This document shows positions 20,280 through 28,072 of a DNA stretch of 64,000 bases, one piece after another (positions within the stretch are counted from its first letter, which is position 1; every line of letters begins with the position of its first letter). The translations under genes were made by a program, and so were the position numbers. The stretch is from Candidatus Zymogenaceae bacterium (GTDB lineage: Bacteria; Desulfobacterota; Zymogenia; Zymogenales; Zymogenaceae): the NCBI GenBank assembly GCA_016931225.1, contig JAFGFE010000012.1, positions 43,526-107,525 on the forward strand, in the 5' to 3' direction. The notes under the pieces are model-generated. The model ran no database searches, was not told the origin of the DNA, and saw only the letters and a program-made list of their open reading frames with translations.

Positions 20280-20852
20280 GTGGGAAAGAGAAGACGGGCC
20301 AGGGAACTCGCCCTTCAGTTTTTATATCAGTGCGACATGAATCCACCGCCCTCGTCCGAAAGCGGGGAGGGCGGATCGGTTGCCGTATACGACGGATCCG
20401 ATGCACCCCGGATGCAGGACGCGGAGGCGGTCGACACGGATGGGCGTGCGTCGGTATCCCGCGATCGTATCGAAGAGGCCATAACTAATTTCTGGCATTT
20501 TTTCAAGACCGACTCCGATGCAAGGAGTTTTTTTACCGTCCTGGTCGTCGGAACATGTAAGCACCTGGATGAAATAGATCGTATCATCAACGATGTATCC
20601 AGAAACTGGAAGCTGGATCGAATGGCGGTCGTCGATCGAAACATCATTCGATGTGCCGTGTTCGAGCTCCTCTATCTTGCAGACATCCCTCCCAACGTCA
20701 CCATCAACGAGGCCGTTGAGATCGCCAAGCGCTACGGCACCGAAGACAGCCCCGGCTTTATAAACGGCATACTTGACCGCATCGCGGAAGAAATTACTGA
20801 TAAAAATTCTCAAACAGGTCCCGTGCATGAGACGGAGAAGCCCTCTCTCTGA
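20280..20852 (+). CDS. nusB: Transcription antitermination factor NusB
   Basis: Binds boxA RNA with S10 in rRNA antitermination. The N-terminal Arg-rich 'GKRRRARELALQFLYQ' and C-terminal 'VTINEAVEIAKRYGTEDSPGFINGILDRI' are canonical. The frame is open upstream into repeat A, but conserved sequence begins at a GTG (20280). At 190 aa it is about 45 residues longer than usual; the excess is a Ser/Gly/Asp-rich insert after residue 20, before 'ITNFWHFF'. It closes the riboflavin run as in many deltaproteobacteria. Confidence 0.93.
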   Translation: MGKRRRARELALQFLYQCDMNPPPSSESGEGGSVAVYDGSDAPRMQDAEAVDTDGRASVSRDRIEEAITNFWHFFKTDSDARSFFTVLVVGTCKHLDEIDRIINDVSRNWKLDRMAVVDRNIIRCAVFELLYLADIPPNVTINEAVEIAKRYGTEDSPGFINGILDRIAEEITDKNSQTGPVHETEKPSL

Positions 20853-21000
20853 TGTATAGAGTGCATGTGGAATCGTCATACGCCGAGGGATACGTATGTG
20901 AGGCGGGCGATATTGTCTTCGATCTCGAACGCCGGGTACGGCTCCGGTGTCCGTCGGTGTTTTTTTATTGGTATTCGTTTTGAGTATGTCGGGAGGCCGC

Positions 21001-21789
21001 ATGAAGAAAATGATTCCGAAGAAGGAAGCGCATGATATCCCGATTCTCTTTGTTCATGGGGCCTGGCATGGGGCCTGGTGCTGGGAAAACTTCATGAATT
21101 TTCTGTCCGAGAAGGGTTTTGCCTGCCATGCCGTGGATCTTCCCGCTCACGGGGAGCGCCGGGGGGACGGGGAGAACATCAGCCGCCAAACCTTCATGGA
21201 ATACGTGCGGGAGGTCGGGAGGGTCGCGGGAGATATCGGCAATCCGATCGTCATCGGTCACAGCCTGGGGGGATATGTGGTGATGAAATACCTGGAAGAG
21301 GCAACACCACCGGCGGCCGTCCTTGTGGCGCCCCTCCCGTTTCGGCATTTTCCCCGCACGACCTTTCTGAAAATGGCCCTGCACTATCCGTCCCTGGCGG
21401 TTCGGTTTGGCGTTCTGCTGCCGTTGCCGGTGCGGGATGAAAAGATGTACCGGCGTCTGTTTCTCCATAACGCCCCGGACGAGGTATGTCGGAGGGGGTC
21501 CGAATCCGCGGTGCCGGAGTCGTCCGTGGCGCTTTTGACGCCGGTTGTCCCCCTGACGAGGCTTAAGCCCCATCGCGTCTCGACTCCGGTGTTGGTGACG
21601 GCGGCCGAGCACGATTACTTCTTTCCCATCAGGACGCAGGAGCGAACCGCACGGGCGTATCGGGGCGATTATCGAATGTATCGGGGCATGGGGCACAACC
21701 TCATGACCGAAAACGGCTGGGAACGCGTGGCCGACGACATCCACGACTGGCTGGTCGAACGGATCGGCACGGGCCGACAGCCGAGATAG
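21001..21789 (+). CDS. Alpha/beta hydrolase, cytoplasmic
   Basis: A 262-residue alpha/beta hydrolase: oxyanion strand 'FVHGAWHGAWCW', nucleophile elbow 'GHSLGGY', acid in 'AAEHDYFFP' and His in 'GMGHNLM'. It looks like the esterase/lysophospholipase side of the fold; the substrate is unknown. ATG 21001 follows GGGAGG by 6 nt; an upstream in-frame start at 20947 gives an odd hydrophobic leader. The last few codons and the TAG lie inside repeat element B, so the extreme C-terminus may be repeat-derived. Confidence 0.85.
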   Translation: MKKMIPKKEAHDIPILFVHGAWHGAWCWENFMNFLSEKGFACHAVDLPAHGERRGDGENISRQTFMEYVREVGRVAGDIGNPIVIGHSLGGYVVMKYLEEATPPAAVLVAPLPFRHFPRTTFLKMALHYPSLAVRFGVLLPLPVRDEKMYRRLFLHNAPDEVCRRGSESAVPESSVALLTPVVPLTRLKPHRVSTPVLVTAAEHDYFFPIRTQERTARAYRGDYRMYRGMGHNLMTENGWERVADDIHDWLVERIGTGRQPR

Positions 21790-21937
21790 TGGTGGGTCGA
21801 AGCGGCAGGTGCGCAGGCGTGCCTGTATTTATTGATTTTATTACGGCCGCCCCGGTGTTTTCCTTTGTCCTCTTTGTTTATCAGCGCCTCGATAGTTTCA
21901 GGCCACTGCAATAAAGGGAGCTGGCACTGCCAGCCAT
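21775..21937. repeat. Palindromic repeat element B (gap between the two hydrolases)
   Basis: The left arm contains 'GACAGCCGAGATAGTGGTGG' and overlaps the stop codon of the preceding hydrolase. The right arm contains 'GGCCACTGCAATAAAGGGAG' and the palindrome GCTGGCACTGCCAGC, ending just before the ribosome site of the next gene. GGCACTGCCAG recurs in element A and a related palindrome occurs in C1. Confidence 0.6.
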
Positions 21938-21954
21938 TCTATGAGGAGTCATAT

Positions 21955-22890
21955 ATGAAAGCGACGAAACGAATTGTTCTTATTCTGGTTGTGTTTCTTA
22001 TTGTGGTTTTCGTCGGGGTATCCTGGTATTTTTCCGGGCAGATCGTTGCCTTCGAGACCAAGACCATCGAGGAGCAGATAGAACACAAAAAATTCTCCGA
22101 CCTGGCGGAGTTCGGCGTGGAGCCCGAGGATGTGAGCTTCTATTCGTATAAAAAGAGCGATGAGATGTCAGGACCGCGGATCGAGCTTTCCGGCTGGTTC
22201 ATCCCGGGGAAACGAGCCGATGCCCCCACGTTCATCGTGCTGCACGGACAGAACGACAACCGCATCGGCGCCCTGAAATACGCCGGGATGCTGGGACGAG
22301 CGGGCTACGCCGTCCTGATCTATGATCAGCGCTATCACGGCCTGTCGGAAGGGGATTTCTGCACCTATGGATATTATGAGAGCTATGATGTATCCGCCGC
22401 CATTGAATATCTGGAGACGCGGGACGACTGCGACACATCGGATCTCGGGATCGTCGGAGAGTCCTTCGGCGGGGCGGTGGCGATCATGGCCGCCGCCGAG
22501 GATAAGCGCATCGACCTATTGGTGGAGGATTCGGCCTATCCGGGGCTCGAGACGGTGGTGAGCGACTACGCGAAGGACCTCTACGGGCTTCCGAAGTTTC
22601 CCCTCGTGTATTCGGCGCTGTTTCTGGCCGGTCTGCGGGCCGATTTTACACCGAAGCTGGTGGAGCCGATCAGGGCCATAGAGAACGTATTCGTTCCGAC
22701 GCTGATCCTCCACTGCCGGGGAGATGAAAATATCCGGCCGGAGTATTCCCAGGCGATGTTCGATGCGTCCGGGGCGGAGGTCAAGGATCTCTACTATTTC
22801 GACGGATGCACCCATACAATGGGCTACGAGGATCACACCGAGGAATACGAGGAGATCGTTCTCTCCTTCATCGAGGAAAACATGCCGTAG
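21955..22890 (+). CDS. Membrane-anchored alpha/beta hydrolase
   Basis: 311 residues. One N-terminal membrane segment (about residues 7-27) anchors a serine hydrolase domain that probably faces the periplasm. Seen: 'VLHGQNDNRIGA', nucleophile 'GESFGGA', acid 'HCRGDENI' and His in 'DGCTHTMGY'. It resembles the BEM46/YqkD-type hydrolases with an N-terminal anchor. ATG 21955 has GAGGAG about 6 nt upstream. Element C1 starts directly after the TAG. Confidence 0.85.
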   Translation: MKATKRIVLILVVFLIVVFVGVSWYFSGQIVAFETKTIEEQIEHKKFSDLAEFGVEPEDVSFYSYKKSDEMSGPRIELSGWFIPGKRADAPTFIVLHGQNDNRIGALKYAGMLGRAGYAVLIYDQRYHGLSEGDFCTYGYYESYDVSAAIEYLETRDDCDTSDLGIVGESFGGAVAIMAAAEDKRIDLLVEDSAYPGLETVVSDYAKDLYGLPKFPLVYSALFLAGLRADFTPKLVEPIRAIENVFVPTLILHCRGDENIRPEYSQAMFDASGAEVKDLYYFDGCTHTMGYEDHTEEYEEIVLSFIEENMP

Positions 22891-23111
22891 GTCGACAGGG
22901 TCGACGGCCGGTATAGTGGTGGGCAGGCAGTGCCTGCACCCAAGATAGTGGTGGATTGATACGACAGGGGCGGAGGAAGGGTTGTTTCCTCGGTCCCACC
23001 ATCCTTATACATTCAACACTTTCCCTTAACGCCCCATCCGCTCCGGGCTACCACTCTTTAAGTTGCCATCCCTGTCGCTTCGGCCTACCACTATAGTGGC
23101 TCCCGGTCCAT
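22891..23111. repeat. Palindromic repeat element C1, nested arms
   Basis: Outer left arm GTCGACAGGGTCGACGGCC with 'GGTATAGTGGTGG' begins at the base after a stop codon; outer right arm 'CTACCACTATAGTGGCTCC' ends near 23111. Inside is a second pair (about 22941-22970 and 23048-23083). The interior (about 22951-23080) is clearly homologous to the interior of D2 (24330-24452). No gene is seen here. Confidence 0.7.
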
Positions 23112-23310
23112 GTCGACAGGGTCGACGGCCGTAATAGCGGTGGGCCGGAATGGTGGGGGGTGAAAAACAGGATGGAGGGGGTGTTTTGTCGGCAACCTGA
23201 CGACACTCGCCCCGTAACCTGCCGCCCCGGTGGTATGTTTCCCCCCCGGTGTTTCTTTGTGTCCCATTCGCCGCGTTCCGCCGCTATCAAGGCTCCCGGT
23301 CCATGCCGGG
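23112..23310. repeat. Palindromic repeat element C2
   Basis: Left arm GTCGACAGGGTCGACGGCC with 'GTAATAGCGGTGG' (23112-23142); right arm 'CCGCTATCAAGGCTCCCGG' through 'TCCATGCCGGG' (23280-23310), which ends exactly where the stop codon of the minus-strand 79-residue gene begins. GGCTCCCGGTCCATG occurs in both C1 and C2 right arms. No gene is seen inside. Confidence 0.7.
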
Positions 23311-23550
23311 TTAGTGGAGCCGGTAACTCTCCCTGATGGCCCGGGTGATACGCGGTCGATATATCAGCTCGAAGGTGTCTTCCTTATCCGGGAACAGCGT
23401 TAAGGCGTGGCTTTTGAGGCCGTCGACCAGCCGATACACCTCCTCAATGGGGAGGTGCCCCTGGAGGATGACGGTAATGGTGAAATCCACCAGGAACCGC
23501 AGCCGGTTGATTTTCTTCTGCTCCTCTTTGATCTCGCCGTCCGTGGGCAT
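23311..23550 (-). CDS. Small hypothetical protein, 79 aa
   Basis: Charged, mostly helical-looking protein with Lys/Glu-rich N-terminus, a middle hydrophobic strand pattern ('LVDFTITVILQG') and Arg-rich C-terminus. I do not recognise a family. Support for a real gene: GGAGG 9 nt before the ATG, codon use like its neighbours, and a 19-bp gap to the upstream flavin-reductase gene with which it appears cotranscribed. Confidence 0.6.
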   Translation of the reverse strand: MPTDGEIKEEQKKINRLRFLVDFTITVILQGHLPIEEVYRLVDGLKSHALTLFPDKEDTFELIYRPRITRAIRESYRLH

Positions 23551-23569
23551 GGGCGGGTGCCTCCCGGTG

Positions 23570-24043
23570 TTACTGCCTGCCTATGTAAACCTTGCCGTAG
23601 TCCGCCGTGGACGCAGGCGCCCCCTCAGCGGTTTTTTTGGCGTCGGTTATCTCTCCCAAAAAGATCGTGTGATCCCCGGCGTCGAATCGATCCACCAGTA
23701 CCAGCTCCAGCGACCAGAGGAATTCGGTGAAAAGGGGAACGCCGCTCTCTCCCGTCATGACGTCTCTTTCTGTAAATTTTTTCTCGGGATCTCCCCCCTT
23801 GAGCGACGGAAGCTCCCCTTCTTTTCCCTTCTGGACAACCATGAGACCAAATCGGTCCGCCCGCTCGAGCAGCTCATGGGTCAGGCGTGTTTTTTTGATC
23901 CCCACCAGTACCCGGGGGGGATCATATGACGCCTGGGAGACCCATGAGGCGACCATGGCGTTTCGCACGTTGCCTGCGGCGACGGTCACCACGTACAGGC
24001 CGTAGGTAAAGGATGCGAGGGCGTCCTGAATGTTCTTATTCAT
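23570..24043 (-). CDS. Flavin reductase-like / FMN-binding split-barrel protein
   Basis: 157 residues matching the flavin-reductase-like domain: 'FTYGLYVVTVAAG' start, 'ASWVSQASYDPPRVLVGI' FMN-binding strand region, and 'DHTIFLGEI' near the end, the typical last-strand His motif. Partners may be oxidoreductases using reduced flavin or rubredoxin-like carriers; none is adjacent. ATG 24043 is preferred over a TTG three codons earlier. Confidence 0.82.
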   Translation of the reverse strand: MNKNIQDALASFTYGLYVVTVAAGNVRNAMVASWVSQASYDPPRVLVGIKKTRLTHELLERADRFGLMVVQKGKEGELPSLKGGDPEKKFTERDVMTGESGVPLFTEFLWSLELVLVDRFDAGDHTIFLGEITDAKKTAEGAPASTADYGKVYIGRQ

Positions 24044-24128
24044 TAGCGACAACTCACACTATGTATAGAGGTATGTCTCACTCCAATATATCACGGATTC
24101 CCGTATAACCATACCATCAAAGAGCAAA

Positions 24129-24295
24129 CCGACAGTGTCGGCCGATTAGGATGCGGTGGAGTGTGACTGAAGGGCGAAAGGGTCGATGCGGGGTTGAGAG
24201 GTGCGGGGCGGGGTGAAATCGGCACAAACCCATTCGCTCCAAGTCACCACTATCTGGAGTGTTACCCTGTCGCACCGGCCCGCCACTATAATGGC
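24129..24295. repeat. Palindromic repeat element D1
   Basis: The left arm carries CCGACAGTGTCGGCCGATTAGGATGCGGTGG-type sequence (from 24129) and the right arm 'ACCACTATCTGGAGTGTTACC' to 'CCACTATAATGGC' (24246-24295). The inverse relation of arms matches the other elements. It lies upstream of the flavin-reductase gene. Confidence 0.6.
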
Positions 24296-24300
24296 AGCCG

Positions 24301-24457
24301 GGCCGACAGTGTCGGCCGGCCGATATAGCGGTGGATTGTTCCGACAGGGGCGGAGAAAGGTTGTTCCTTAGCCCCACTATCCTTATGCATTCGACATGTG
24401 CCTTCAACATCCCACGTGCTCCGGACAACCACTTCAATGGCTGTCGGCCCTGTCGGA
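24301..24457. repeat. Palindromic repeat element D2
   Basis: Left arm 'GGCCGACAGTGTCGGCC' and 'GATATAGCGGTGG' (24301-24334); right arm 'CCACTTCAATGGCTGTCGG' with 'CCCTGTCGGA' (24429-24457), which abuts the stop codon of rlpA. Read in reverse, the right arm nearly equals the left arm of element A. The interior is homologous to that of C1. No gene is seen in 24044-24457. Confidence 0.7.
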
Positions 24458-25210
24458 TCATCGCCCGGCTTCGACGATGAACCCGTCGTATCCGGCTGAG
24501 GTCAGCTCTTCCGCGGTGTTCAGGGCGTCGATGCGGCTGGCAAACAGGCCCACCCGGACCCGATAGTAGGTGGTGCCGGTGGTGGCAAACTCCTCAACGC
24601 GTACATCCGTGAACATATCCATGAGCATGCTCTGGAGGTTTTCCGCATTCGTCCGATCGGTGAACGAGCCGACCTGGATGGTGTAGGTCAATCCCTCCAC
24701 TTCCTCCCCGTAGATGTCGGGGGGAGGGGTGGAGGCGGTTTCGTATCCGGGCACCGTTTCCTCGCTCCCCAGCACCTCCACATATACCGGCGCGGTGCCG
24801 GTATCTATCATGCCGATGACCTTCGCCGCGGCGTAGGAGAGGTCGATCACCCGATCCTTCACGAACGGACCGCGATCGTTGATCCTGACCGTGACAGATT
24901 CGTCGGTGTTCTTGTTCGTGACCACGCAGAGGGTGCCCATCGGGAGGGTATTGTGTGCGGCGGTCAGGTCGTACATATCGAACACCTCTCCGCTGGCGGT
25001 CTTCTTCCCGTGAAATTTCGGGCCGTACCACGATGCGACGCCCTCGAACGTATCGACCACTTCGGTGGGAACGGGAGTAATCGTGGATTCGGGGGTGGTG
25101 TCTTCGGGCCAGTACCTGACGGCGATGTCATATGCCGCGCAGCCCGAGAGGGATATCACAAGACACACGGCAAAACATATGTACATGACGATGCGTGTTT
25201 TGGAAGTCAT
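24458..25210 (-). CDS. rlpA: RlpA-like septal/lytic lipoprotein with SPOR domain
   Basis: Lipoprotein (lipobox LSGC, Cys24) of 250 aa. The double-psi beta-barrel region starts at 'GVASWYGPKFHGKKTASGEVFDM' and includes the catalytic-type 'VRINDRGPFVKDRVIDLS' Asp. The C-terminal SPOR domain ('YTIQVGSFTDRTNAENLQ') binds denuded peptidoglycan at the division site. RlpA of Pseudomonas is a lytic transglycosylase; activity here is inferred. GAGGAG precedes the ATG; the gene lies 20 bp after plsB. Confidence 0.92.
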   Translation of the reverse strand: MTSKTRIVMYICFAVCLVISLSGCAAYDIAVRYWPEDTTPESTITPVPTEVVDTFEGVASWYGPKFHGKKTASGEVFDMYDLTAAHNTLPMGTLCVVTNKNTDESVTVRINDRGPFVKDRVIDLSYAAAKVIGMIDTGTAPVYVEVLGSEETVPGYETASTPPPDIYGEEVEGLTYTIQVGSFTDRTNAENLQSMLMDMFTDVRVEEFATTGTTYYRVRVGLFASRIDALNTAEELTSAGYDGFIVEAGR

Positions 25211-25230
25211 TTCTCCTCACTCCAGATAGG

Positions 25231-27906
25231 TTATGAAGAATGACTGATGCTGGAGAGGAATCTTTTCAATTCCTCCCTGTACGACCGCTCTTCGGGACCG
25301 GGGGAGTAATACCTGACGGTCTTCTTCCCCTCCGTAACGGTTTTTGTGTCGAGAACCTTTTCATGGGTCATGAGCGTCAGGGCGCTCTTATAACTCGGGG
25401 GTGAGAGGGCCTCCATCCGAGTGATTTCCCCCCTTTTGAACATCTTTTCGCCGGATGCGTCAAGACGTCGCATAACATCCCGCTCGCTCTTCGGTTTTTT
25501 ATGCACATATTCCGGAAGATTCTGTGCGGCCACCAGGTAGGATTCCAAGTAGTTGTGTATCAATCCCGCAAAGGCCATGAGAATCTCCCGCTTATCCGGA
25601 TTGATCTCGTATTCATCATTTGTTTTTGTAATGACCCCGAGTTGTTCGAAATAGGCCAGGACCTGGTTCACCCGCTCCGCGTCGGAGAACTTCAGATCGT
25701 AAATGAACTCGAACTTGAATATTTTTCGCAAATATCGGAAATCGACGGTGGTCGCCGCCTCCGTAGCGTCTCCCGGCGTTCGGAAAAGGAGCGATGTGGA
25801 AACAAACGCCGCGGGGAGGAAAAAGTGCAGGATGTTGTTTTTGTAGTATTCCAGGTGAAGTCGTCTGTCGTCCGGCACGTAGAAGAGCGGCTCGAATTCC
25901 TCGTCCTCTTCCTCTTCTATGTCCGATTTTACCAGCTGCACCAGACGTTCACCGATGAGTTCTGTGAGGGCCTCGCCGATGGCCGTTTTTCTTCCCTTAT
26001 AGGTGTCGGTAAAACGGGCGTTGAAATAGTCAAGGTAGTCCGTATAGAGCGATACCAGAGAACATAGCTCGTCCCAGGTCAGGGCGCCCTTGATGTGAGA
26101 CATGAAGGCCAATGCAACGAGATTCGTGGTGGTGACCACGCTCTCTTCGTTTATGGAATAGACGATACGGTATGCCAGGTCGTACTGAAGCTGGCGGATT
26201 TCCGGTTTCGTGATGGTGCGAACATCATAGCCCGAGTCGGTGAGAAAGTTTTTGATGGAAATCGGCTCGCTGAAGTTGATGTATACCCGCCCGTATCTCT
26301 TCCTGAGCAGGCTCCTTCCCTTCAGCATGGCGCGGAAGTTCTCCTTCTGTTTTTTCTCGCCGGACAGCTCTTTTATATAGGCGGATTCCTCCATGATGCG
26401 GTCGTATCCGATAAACACGGGCACGAAGGTAATATCGTCGACATATCCGTTGAGATAGGCGTTTATGATGATGGACAAGAGCCCCAGCTTCGGCATGACC
26501 AGCTTCCCGGTGCGGGAGCGGCCCCCCTCGATGAAAAACTCGATGGAAAAGCCCTGGGTCAGTATGGTCCTGATGTAGGCGGAAAAGACGATGGGGTAAA
26601 GACGGTCGCCCTTGAAGGTGCGTCTCAGGAAAAACGCCCCGGATTTTCTAAAAATGTGTCCCATGGGCCAGAACGAGAGGTTGGCCCCCGCGGCGATATG
26701 GGGAATGTGCAGGTTGTTGTGAAGGAACACATAGGAGAGCATCAGATAATCGATGTGACTCTTGTGACAGGGAATCAGGATAAGGGGGGCTTTTTTCCCC
26801 GCCTCCCGTATTTTCGCCAATCCCTCCATGTCCACTTCGATGCCGTTGTAGATGTTGTGCCAGACCCAGGTCAGGACGAGATCAAAGATGCGTACGTAGG
26901 TGATGTTGAAGTCTGACGCGATCTCCGAAAGCATCTCCACCGCGGACTGCCGGAAGCGCTCCACCGGCAGACCCGTCACCTCCGCCAGATCGTCGAGTTC
27001 CCGCTGGAAGTCCCCATCGAAAAGCACCATTTCCATCAATTCGGTGCGCTCCTTGAGCACGGGGCCGATGATCATGCGCTCTTCCGCCTCGATGTTGTCC
27101 AGAAGGCGCCGACGAAGGGCGTAGGACGAGTGGGCGTCGGCCCGGGAGTCCCGCTCCTCCAGGAATTCCCGGAGGTTCACCGGGTCGCCGATCTTGATGA
27201 ACGCCCGGCGATAGTATCGAAAGAAGACCACGATACGTCTGATCAGCCCCGGATCCTCCTTGGGGCCGAAAAAGAGATCGATGAGGTTCTTCTTCTCCCG
27301 GGTGGGGGATTTTTGGAAGATAATCATCTGAGGGACGATGTAGATGGTTTTCGTCATCTCCTTTTGGGCTTCCAGGAGATAGACCATCGGATCGTCACGC
27401 TCGGTAAGGGCGAATCGCTTGAGCAGTCCGGACGGGCGGCGCAGGAAGAGGATGGAGGAATGGCCCTCCTCGCTCATCCTGCGGACGTAATCGGTCTGGT
27501 ACGGGTTTGGGGGAGGTACGTTCGCGATAGTGCAATAGATATAGGAGATGATGATGCGAAACACCGATTTCACCGGCTGCCACCAGATCATGTTGATGAA
27601 GTTGCCGAATATCGGATAGGGAAGTCCCTCCATCTTGTATCGGTGGTGAAAAAAGAGAAAATCCAGTGATGAGCGGTTTTTCCCGGCGTAAATCACCGTT
27701 CCCTGCCGGGAGAGTTCGCGAATGGTTTTCACGTCTTCTTTCGGGATGGATACTTTCGGAGCAAAGAAGTTGAAAATCAGCGGAGTCAGGGAGCTTTTGT
27801 AGTCACCCAGAAACGACACATACCAGTTGAGATGGTTACCCATGAGCAGCATTAAAAACGAGAGGATCTTGTTTTTAACGTCGTTTGACGTGTGATTGTT
27901 GTTCAT
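25231..27906 (-). CDS. plsB: Glycerol-3-phosphate 1-O-acyltransferase (PlsB-type)
   Basis: Acylates glycerol-3-phosphate at sn-1, opening phospholipid synthesis at the inner membrane. Acyltransferase motifs match E. coli PlsB closely: 'CHKSHIDYLMLSYV' (His381, Asp386), 'GAFFLRRTFKGDRLY', 'FIEGGRSRTGKLVMPKLG'. About 891 aa. An N-terminal part contains a degenerate relative of the same fold (Asn77-x4-Asp82, 'LFLRRPSG'). ATG 27906 is the first conventional start; a TTG at 28002 would add 32 Arg-rich residues. Neither has a clear ribosome site. Confidence 0.9.
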   Translation of the reverse strand: MNNNHTSNDVKNKILSFLMLLMGNHLNWYVSFLGDYKSSLTPLIFNFFAPKVSIPKEDVKTIRELSRQGTVIYAGKNRSSLDFLFFHHRYKMEGLPYPIFGNFINMIWWQPVKSVFRIIISYIYCTIANVPPPNPYQTDYVRRMSEEGHSSILFLRRPSGLLKRFALTERDDPMVYLLEAQKEMTKTIYIVPQMIIFQKSPTREKKNLIDLFFGPKEDPGLIRRIVVFFRYYRRAFIKIGDPVNLREFLEERDSRADAHSSYALRRRLLDNIEAEERMIIGPVLKERTELMEMVLFDGDFQRELDDLAEVTGLPVERFRQSAVEMLSEIASDFNITYVRIFDLVLTWVWHNIYNGIEVDMEGLAKIREAGKKAPLILIPCHKSHIDYLMLSYVFLHNNLHIPHIAAGANLSFWPMGHIFRKSGAFFLRRTFKGDRLYPIVFSAYIRTILTQGFSIEFFIEGGRSRTGKLVMPKLGLLSIIINAYLNGYVDDITFVPVFIGYDRIMEESAYIKELSGEKKQKENFRAMLKGRSLLRKRYGRVYINFSEPISIKNFLTDSGYDVRTITKPEIRQLQYDLAYRIVYSINEESVVTTTNLVALAFMSHIKGALTWDELCSLVSLYTDYLDYFNARFTDTYKGRKTAIGEALTELIGERLVQLVKSDIEEEEDEEFEPLFYVPDDRRLHLEYYKNNILHFFLPAAFVSTSLLFRTPGDATEAATTVDFRYLRKIFKFEFIYDLKFSDAERVNQVLAYFEQLGVITKTNDEYEINPDKREILMAFAGLIHNYLESYLVAAQNLPEYVHKKPKSERDVMRRLDASGEKMFKRGEITRMEALSPPSYKSALTLMTHEKVLDTKTVTEGKKTVRYYSPGPEERSYREELKRFLSSISHSS

Positions 27907-28072
27907 ATGAAAACGTACGCTTTTTCTACCTATTGATGAAATCCAATGCAGGCGTGGAAAAATATTCCTGCGCCTGCGCCTACGATACGCTAACACCAAC
28001 AAGGTGAAAAGTCAAGGTGATTGGAGGCCGGACCCGGAAGAACATGTGCGTGTCGCCGTCTCTGATGATGGA

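Noticed and set aside
22891..24457. CRISPR array suggested by repeated palindromic motifs
   Set aside because: Units are few, diverged, long and arranged as inverted arms with homologous interiors, without regular spacers or cas genes.
24117..24461. Minus-strand frame of 114 codons between the flavin-reductase gene and rlpA
   Set aside because: It lies wholly inside repeat elements D1 and D2 and has no ribosome site or codon bias.
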